DNA of 64,000 bases, from positions 30,001-94,000 of the forward strand of contig JAKOGI010000433.1 in the NCBI GenBank assembly GCA_029747015.1, given 5' to 3'. The DNA comes from Carnegiea gigantea (lineage: Eukaryota > Streptophyta > Magnoliopsida > Caryophyllales > Cactaceae). Below, piece after piece: positions 57,801-64,000 of the stretch. The notes beneath the pieces were generated by a model. That model worked only from the letters and a program-made list of their open reading frames with translations, had not been told where the DNA came from and searched no databases. The position numbers were made by a program, and so were the translations under genes. How positions within the stretch are numbered: position 1 is the first letter of the stretch; every line of letters starts with the position of its first letter.

Positions 57801-57851
57801 TGTCTAGAGGCGAAGCTCAAACATGGCTATTATGCAAACCTCGAGCGGTGA
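51826..57851 (+). CDS. DUF620 family protein, three exons, apparently intact
   Basis: Exons 51826-52029, 52581-52928 and 57318-57851 join in phase 0 with GT..AG introns to give 361 residues. The N-terminus (MKMSRLAPLSEEPSNEE) is short and charged, with a hydrophobic patch LKILLSVLACPLFPISL around residues 44-60. The DUF620 domain (Pfam PF04788) follows: SSSAQYIIEHFRAATGCKK, KGCFVMWEMLPNKWSIELVV, WRYTPWLGSHAAKG and RPLRRALQ in exon 2; KHVTFGYFSQKCGLLIYLED, TRIQSPGACPHYWETTM, GVMIAHSGQT and VAFNVPGLSMDCFIPP in exon 3. No stops or frameshifts interrupt it. The length suits the shorter members of this plant family. The molecular function is unknown; I assign none. A second ATG at 51832 could be the real start. 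Intron 2 is 4389 bp and carries a TRIM. Confidence 0.93.
53555..53583 (+). repeat. Poly(G) run
   Basis: 29 consecutive G bases are followed by TGGGGGGAGGAGGGG. It can form G-quadruplexes in transcript or coding strand. The exact length may be affected by sequencing error. Confidence 0.85.
55309..55915 (-). mobile_element. TRIM retroelement in intron 2, 607 bp, complete
   Basis: Two 182-bp direct repeats (55309-55490 and 55734-55915) begin TGTTGGGG (TCTTGGGG in the second) and end CCCAACA. AATTC lies on both sides (55304-55308 and 55916-55920), an exact 5-bp target duplication. On the - strand the primer site TGGTATCAGAGCC (55731-55719) follows the 5' LTR by two bases and a purine tract GAGGGGGAGAT (about 55501-55491) precedes the 3' LTR, so the element is antisense to the gene. 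Each LTR contains CCGATGTGGGA or a variant and a TATATA word. The 243-bp internal region has no credible ORF. LTR divergence is a few percent by eye, so it is not very recent. Confidence 0.95.
57039..57060 (+). repeat. G-rich run near the intron 2 acceptor
   Basis: GGGGGG, T, then 14 or more G bases, about 260 bp upstream of the exon 3 acceptor. Confidence 0.85.
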
Positions 57852-58829
57852 TTGCAGTCTCCATAGGATTATTAATACTAACAAGCATCAACAAGAAAGA
57901 TCGATATGATTTGATTAAGTTGATCACTAATGATCTTTTTTTTTTTTTTCTTTTTACTTTTCCTTGGCCATCCCTGTGTGTCTTTTTCCCAATTATCCTC
58001 GTTTTGTATATAGATGCCTATATAAGAAGTAATGGTAAATAAATTGTCATATTGTGACTAGGATCATATGGGTAATGGTGATCAATTTTTTAACCTGTTA
58101 ACTAGAGTAAGCCCTTTATCGATTTACTTCTTTGCTTCGTGTGGATGAAATTGTGCTCATTCTATGTGGTTTAGTCCATGCATCTGTGACGGAAGGCAGC
58201 ACAGGAGGCATGGGTTCGGTTGCATCTGACGCATAGGATACAATGTTTTGCTTCGATGTGCACTCTTTTCGATGTGGGATTTTGGAAACGTGTTGAATAT
58301 TACAGCGGTGTTGTAGTGTTTCTGGATGTCCTTTGTTGTTATCTCAAAATTCGACTCAGTGAAACAATTGCCCTTTAAATGCTACGAAAAGAAAAGCTCG
58401 AATAGGTCATAGTAAAATGGCCGGGGTGGTTTTTCTTGTCATCTTGTTTTTGCGCATTTGTTGGCTGATTGGATAGTGTTCAAACAAAAAATATTTCAGT
58501 GCCCAATAAGATCTCCATTTTCAATGTCTAGGTCTGTTGCTTTCTACAAGGCCAGGTTCAACCGCACGAGCTGCTTGTACATGTTGTTACTGTTATGATA
58601 GCGGCATATCGGCACCACCAGGTAATAAGCATAAACAACTGTTACATATTGTTTTCTGGAGACTTGATTTTCTAATGTATCACATGCGCCTTTTTTTTTT
58701 TTTTGGGTAATTTCATCCCATAAATAGTTCAAAAATAATATCTCAGATGATAATAATGCAAAAACTAAAAAACATTTGAGGATTCTTTACAAAGTTTTTT
58801 ATGCAGTGTTTTAGTCTATGGGTACAATC
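57852..58829 (+). other. 3' flank of the DUF620 gene
   Basis: AATAAA occurs at 58038-58043, 187 bases after the stop codon, and is a reasonable poly(A) signal. T-rich runs lie at 57937-57950. The rest, to 58829, shows no recognisable gene or element. Confidence 0.45.
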
Positions 58830-60200
58830 GATGTCTTCCTGGTTTGGTGAGTGCTGGAACCTCTGAAGGAGTGGTGCTCGCCTTGGGAACCACCAAGAAA
58901 CTCAATACAAAGGAGGGAGATGTTTCCCCTTTAAAGAGCCTCTCATGCTCAAGTCAGAAAGGAAATTAAGAAATAAAAATAAGAGCAGATTAGATTGCTA
59001 TAAGGCTAAATTGTTTACTAGCTTGTGACATACTTAATCACTCACCCTTGGTAGTGACTCTAGCCTTGTGTCAAGGTTTAGAGAAAATGTTTTAGAAATT
59101 TTGTAATAGGATATATTTTAGTCCTGCTAGGATTAGATTTCCTTTCTAAATACTTAAATATGTCATATATTTGCTTGTTTGTAGGTGGTTCAGCTGAGAT
59201 TAGGATCATCTCCCTTTTCCCTAGTGGAAACTTGGTTAACACAGTTCTAAAGGCAATGGGGCCAAGTTTCTCTTAGTTTCCCTTGGAACATGTTCTAAGG
59301 CCCAAAGGGGGCAACTCTGTAAATAATTTAGGCTTTCTATTTAGCTGTCATCTGTGGATCAATATTCAATCCAATATTCCAAATCCTATCTGAATCATTT
59401 GGGCCTCAACCTAAGCGGCTTTATTTGGCTCATATATTTTTTTTAGGAGTATACCCACTTCTAGGGTTCTCCTACATCCAAGGCATCTCAGGATTGGTTT
59501 CAACTCCCGTTATGGACTTCAGCTTCTTCCTAAAGAGTTGTCTAAATTTATCTCCTTATGGATGCTCTAATTTAGGTTTTGGAAATAATTTCCTTCATGA
59601 ACTTTCTCTGTAACTTTAGAGATTTCTCTTTGACAACAATGGCCCGTTTTCTTGAGACCGTTGACTATATGTGTCAACAATTAATTTGCTTACTTTGCGT
59701 GCTTGGCTTCTTATCTTCTCATCATTTTCCCATATGGTTAATGATGGACTTAGCTAGTTTCGAGAAGTTATTTGATTGGACATGTAGTGTCATTAAGGCT
59801 TCTTCCCTCAAAAAACAAGATATTACTTTTACCCTTCTTTTAGATATAAATATCTCTTATGTTCACCAGGATTGTTCAGCAAATGTTAAACTTCAAAGTT
59901 TACTTCTAATCATGGTTTATTGACATTCTTCTCAACTTCTGGCTAGAAACATAAGAAAATTCTTTGAATTCTTTCTTCAAAGATGCTGAACCTTTGGGAC
60001 TGAGATCAACTAAGACTCCCTCTAATCCTCTGCCATTTCCTCCTTTCCCACCAACAAGGATGTTGGCAAACAATAGTCTTAGGCTTGAGGTCCCAAAGCA
60101 ATTAGATAAAGAGCACAACAGGAGGTTGATCACTAATAACTGGATTGAGGTTCTTTAACACCTCAAGCTCCTAAGAACGTTCAACTGCCAAGCAAGAAAT
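58830..60200 (+). mobile_element. LTR-retrotransposon-like remnant, left part
   Basis: GAACC-CCAAGAAACTCAATACA, AAGAGCCTC-CATGCTCAAGTCAG and following words resemble the LTR/leader blocks at 23.4 and 43.45 kb (compare AAGAGCCTCCAATGTTCAAG at 43540). An ATG at 59639 (MARFLETVDYM) lies where the MANNNRDWR reading lies in the 23-25-kb copy. No catalytic domain is recognised. Confidence 0.4.
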
Positions 60201-62240
60201 TAGTGTTTAAGGGTAGGCATTGAGAGTGACGATTGGTCCTGCTTTAGGACTTAGTTTGCCATGTTTATTTGGCACTAGTTCCTTCTAACTGTTCCCCCTC
60301 TAGAAGAGGATACCTCGAGGGGGGTTTATAAACACCCTTTCAATTACCTAGTGCTTGAAGATCCTAGACCCCAGCCAGACTCAGGGGCTCGATTGTCCCT
60401 TGGTGTTGCCTTCTTAATCTTGCTCCATGGCCCCCAAGTGCCCCTAACCTGCTTGATGCTCTCTCACTTCCCTCCTCTCTGTTGAGCTTCCACTAAAAGG
60501 GAGCCTTATAGGATCCTTGCACTCTTCAGGGAAGGTTCTAGTAGGAGCTTAAGGGGCCATGTTCACGATAGGGAGGAGTGAGGAAGTGAATAGGATGAGG
60601 CGCAAAAGGTTGCTACATAGGTGGATCACCATAAGGCCTCACTCATAGAGGAAGAGGAGAGTAAGAAGAGGCTAGAAGAAGAGCCAGGAAGAGGGGCTTG
60701 GGAGCTCAAATAGCACCTTGATGAAAAGGAGATAGTCCTAAAGGCTAGGGCTGCTATAGGGGAGGATAGAGAGATGAGTCCTACATCTCCATAATGGACA
60801 TTCACTCCCTTAATTTCTAGATCCCCAATCTTTGGTGTTGGAGTTGAAGACTTAGAGCTTAGATTCCTCTAAGTGTATTCTTTGCCCTCTATTTCTCTTT
60901 ACTTTATTAATTTTCTCTTCCTTTGATTCTTGCATCTTTGAATTTTTCCTTACAAATGGTATTAGTTTATTAAAGTTAATGAAAATGTTCATTCAATCAA
61001 ATTGCCATTACTATTAGTAATTTTCTTTAACATGCTTTTAATTTCCAATTTCCTTCTCCAATTGTGAGTTTCGTGAATTCAACCCTTCACAATCCTAGTC
61101 ACTTGCCTTTATTTGTTGTGGCAAAATTTTTCCTTTCTATTTTCAGGACTTAAATCACGAATATTTGAGAGACTTTGAGAGAATTTATGATACCAAATTG
61201 GTTAACCTTAATGCCAATCCACTTCTAGGTAGAATCTTTCTAACTCTTCACCTTTCCTTTAATTCCTTATTTTGGATTCTTTGTTCTTAGAGTGAATTGG
61301 CATGAACAGCAAGCCAATATCCAAGATGAGAAGGGCATAGTAGAGTTTGAGGTTTCCTTCTAGTTGCCAATAGTGTGCATGATGTATGAAAGGTTTGGCA
61401 TTGTTGAGGCCAATGCTATACATCTTATGGAAAGCATTTAACTAGATAGTGGAATTATTTCAAGGTTTGATAGTGGAAATTTCACCTTTAAAATCTCTAC
61501 CACTATGCCCTTGCTCTTAATTTTGTTGTTCTAGATGGGTTCATTAATTATAATGGATTTTACCACTTATTGTAGGATTAAGACTTAACTTCTAGATGGG
61601 CTGCTATAGTGTTCAGGGGCTCTTAGAGGTGGAGTGTCCTTTATGCCTTTGCCTTCACTGGCTCCCAATGTGGCCACCCAGATTCAAGGGGAAAGCTTTG
61701 GTACGACTTGCACAAGATTCTCCTCCTAAGTATCCTAAGATCAAATTCACCATGCTTCACAATCTAGGCCCTCAACCTTGAATCTTGGTTTAGAAGGAGA
61801 AAGTAATTGACATTAAGAGCCCTTTTATCATTGGGATATTTGGATCCCAAGGAATTTCTTCACCATCTGTGGTTTCAACTCCTGCCATTAATCAAATGCC
61901 AAAGTTGTGCGAGGAGAAGGAAAGGGTAAAATAATGAAATGAGGGCCTGAAGGATAGATCTAATCTCAACCCTCATGGAAAATTCATGTCAAGTTGTTTG
62001 GCTATCAAGGGTCCCAAAGATCCATATCCTTTAATTGGAGCCAAGATCTAAGTCTTACCTTTTGTTGAAGCAAAGAAGAAGCTAGCTTGATTTAGGGCCA
62101 TAACTTGATGTTGGTCATTACTTTTTCTGCATAGATTTAGACAATAAGTTGAGTTTTTGATATTGTGTATAAATATTTCCTTTAAAGAGGTGGAAAATGT
62201 ATAACAACCCCTAAGGAACAATTTTTGATGGTGCATGTCT
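60201..62240 (+). mobile_element. LTR-retrotransposon-like remnant, right part
   Basis: A Glu/Arg/Lys-rich segment (about 60640-60780, with EEEPGRGAWEL) parallels the charged segment near 25240-25400. Beyond it only broken, unrecognised open pieces occur (for example 61596-61781). This is a probable second copy of the 23-29-kb element, without the solo LTR insertion. Confidence 0.35.
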
Positions 62241-63660
62241 CATTTGTGAATGTTATAAATGTAATTAGTAACTGTTAGATATAATATTAGTGATCATTTT
62301 AGATATATGTTTATCTGGTGACCAGTTGGAGTAGATTATTTTAATCAATTCATTTTATAAAACTGCTTAACTATTTACTTCAAGTTTTTTCCCTCATTCC
62401 TTTATTATATAGTGTTTGTGCAACTGATGATTAGTGATCAATTGTTATGTCATCAGTGTTCAGTACATATGTAGTTTTTGATACTGCATGTCTAGTTTGT
62501 GATTGTTAAAAAGGTAATTAGTGATCGCTAGATATAATATTAGTAATCATTAGATTCTTTTAACCAGATCATTTTCTGAAACTGCTTAACTATTTCCTTT
62601 AAGTTGTTTTCCCTCATTCCTTTATTATGTAGTCTTTGTGCAATTGGTGATTAGTGATCAACTATTATATGATTAGTGATTAGCAGATATGCAGTCTTGA
62701 TTTCAATTATGTATCACCTTTTTAATCATTGCTTTTTAACAAAAATGATGTCAGTATTTCTCATTGCTAACGAATCATTGGTTGCATAGTTTGTGATATA
62801 TATGCATTGATTAGTGATCCATTAATATGTGATTAGTGATTATTAGGATTTTTATTAGTGATCCACTTGTTTTAATTAGTTAATTGTGGAAAAATGCTTG
62901 GCTAATAGTGGATTTTTGAACATTTTATGTAATTACTTTTGTTTGATCCCTAATGTGGATACATTCTTAATTCAACACTTTTTTGTACCATTCCTAATAT
63001 TTTTGCTTTTTCTGGTTGGTGATGAATAGAGTTGTGGTTGGTGATCATTTAAAATATGATTAGTGATTACATATTTAAATGACTAGTTTACCCCCTAATT
63101 GCTGACAATTGAACCACCCTTGTTTACTTAGTGATCAATCCTTCTATAGTTGATGATCAATCCTTTTATAGTTATGACTCGTGATCATTTTGAATATGAT
63201 TAGTGATCAGTTATGTAAATGATGTCTTTTTTGCATAATTTCTTATACTTGAATTTTTTGTCCAATTTGTGATCAATGGACATTAATTTAGTAATCAATA
63301 GCCCTTTTACTTCTTATGATTAGCTTACAAATTAGCTCTTCCCTTTTTAGTGCTCAATAAAGGTGTGATTGTTAATCAATAGTGTTGTGATTGGTTGATA
63401 ATTTAAAATATGATTAATTTTTAGTTATATTTTATGAGGGATAGAAGAAAACTATCTTATTCATCCTATTATACATAAATGTCCGCATTCAACTTATCGG
63501 TGATAGACCTTTGCACCCACCAACACAAACACACACACATACTACACATAATAAATAACTCCCTTGCCCTTACATTTTGTATAATATGCTTAGTATTCGT
63601 GAATGTAGTTGTGATTGGTGATCATTTGAAGCATTATTAGCGATCAATTATATTTTATGA
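62241..63660. repeat. Field of TTAGTGATCA-type interspersed repeats
   Basis: At least fifteen copies of GATTAGTGATCA and close variants (core TGATCA, itself palindromic) are scattered at irregular 20-150-base spacing, mostly in one orientation. Two adjacent blocks (about 62270-62465 and 62515-62695) are also long diverged direct repeats of each other (TAGATATAATATTAGT, ACTGCTTAACTATTT, CCCTCATTCCTTTATTAT). No ORF is present. Similar motif fields occur in subterminal regions of plant DNA transposons. Confidence 0.7.
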
Positions 63661-63721
63661 CTTCATAGAACTATACTATTTTTTTCTTTGCTTTATACAT
63701 AAATTTCTACTTTCACTGCAG

Positions 63722-64000
63722 GTGCCAAAATGATCTAACCGAGGAATACATTTTTGAAACGATAAAAAATGCCATCGAGGACGTTAATTGTGGGACTTTG
63801 TTCATAAAACAAGTAGAAGGGTAGTTCTTATTCACGGATACTAATTGTAGTCTAACTTTAAAAGTTATTGCCGACTTACTTTTGTATTTTGTAGTCCTAA
63901 AGTAGCTTTTGATCCAAAACAAATTGAAGAAGGCATTGATCGAATAAAGGATTTACTGATAAAAGTAGCAGTAGTTATGGACAAGGAAGAAAGCATCAAT
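63722..64000 (+). CDS. Candidate exons of a gene leaving the right edge
   Basis: Exon 1 (63722-63820) follows TTTCACTGCAG and is bounded by a GTAGTT donor. Exon 2 (63895 onward) follows TTTTGTAG. In the frame that joins them across the intron, 67 codons run without a stop: LTEEYIFETIKNAIEDVNC in exon 1, then DPKQIEEGIDRIKDLLIKVA in exon 2. The product is charged and amphipathic; I do not recognise the family. The 5' part would lie within or before the TGATCA repeat field, so this may belong to a transposon rather than a host gene. Confidence 0.35.

Noticed and set aside
63713..63922. 69-codon - strand open frame at the right edge
   Set aside because: Antisense to the candidate + strand exons, which have splice sites at the expected places; the - reading has no motif.

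Overview
This window is nuclear DNA of a flowering plant. The evidence is an intron-bearing gene of the plant-specific DUF620 family, several plant transposon superfamilies, TRIM retroelements primed by initiator methionine tRNA, and AT-rich intergenic DNA. The species cannot be named from the sequence. One intact protein gene is visible: a three-exon DUF620 gene on the + strand (51826-57851). A possible second gene begins at the right edge (63722-64000). Almost everything else is transposable-element sequence, mostly decayed and nested.

Layout. 1-4303: the 3' part of a decayed CACTA (En/Spm) element with TPase and second-ORF remnants and a recognisable 3' terminus. 4304-7170: unassigned DNA with a hAT-like end, a duplicated AT-rich segment and a GC-rich tract. 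7171 to about 12117: a PIF/Harbinger element on the - strand (ORF1 and transposase, both broken, with TATA box and 5'UTR intron). 12218-14316: a hAT element without transposase, with a near-matching 8-bp target duplication. 14493-14815: a hAT-type MITE with a perfect 8-bp duplication. 15238-16669: a larger MITE-like element. About 18690-20105: tandem Helitron-like units, then a 164-bp MITE. 21761-22576 and 36791-37607: two copies of one microsatellite-bearing MITE in opposite orientation.

23.4-31.7 kb: LTR-retrotransposon remains, including a 2.85-kb solo LTR (25779-28630) and a Ty3/gypsy gag-protease remnant on the - strand (about 31716 to 30180). 32082-33551: a multimeric, head-to-head inverted array of a very short TRIM, flanked by a 5-bp target duplication. 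33.6-44.9 kb: further decayed repeats, including a gypsy LTR/primer-site/gag start on the - strand at about 44.0-42.9 kb. 44903-51489: a second, more complete PIF/Harbinger element on the + strand with a MITE nested in its 5'UTR intron. It ends 336 bp before the DUF620 start codon. Intron 2 of that gene holds a complete 607-bp TRIM. Downstream, 58.8-62.2 kb is more retroelement-like DNA. 62.2-63.7 kb is a field of TTAGTGATCA-type repeats leading into two candidate exons.

The most unusual object is the TRIM array at 32082-33551. It has six LTRs and four 68-70-bp internal domains. The left part is in - orientation and the right part in +, so the internal sequence is a long palindrome and both outer ends are the same (U5) LTR terminus. 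Both ends nevertheless abut the 5-bp repeat TTTGT. This looks like integration of an inverted multimeric cDNA, or fold-back replication of a resident copy. A read-through transcript would form a long hairpin. Tandem TRIM arrays are known in plants; the inverted, target-duplicated form is what deserves a second look.
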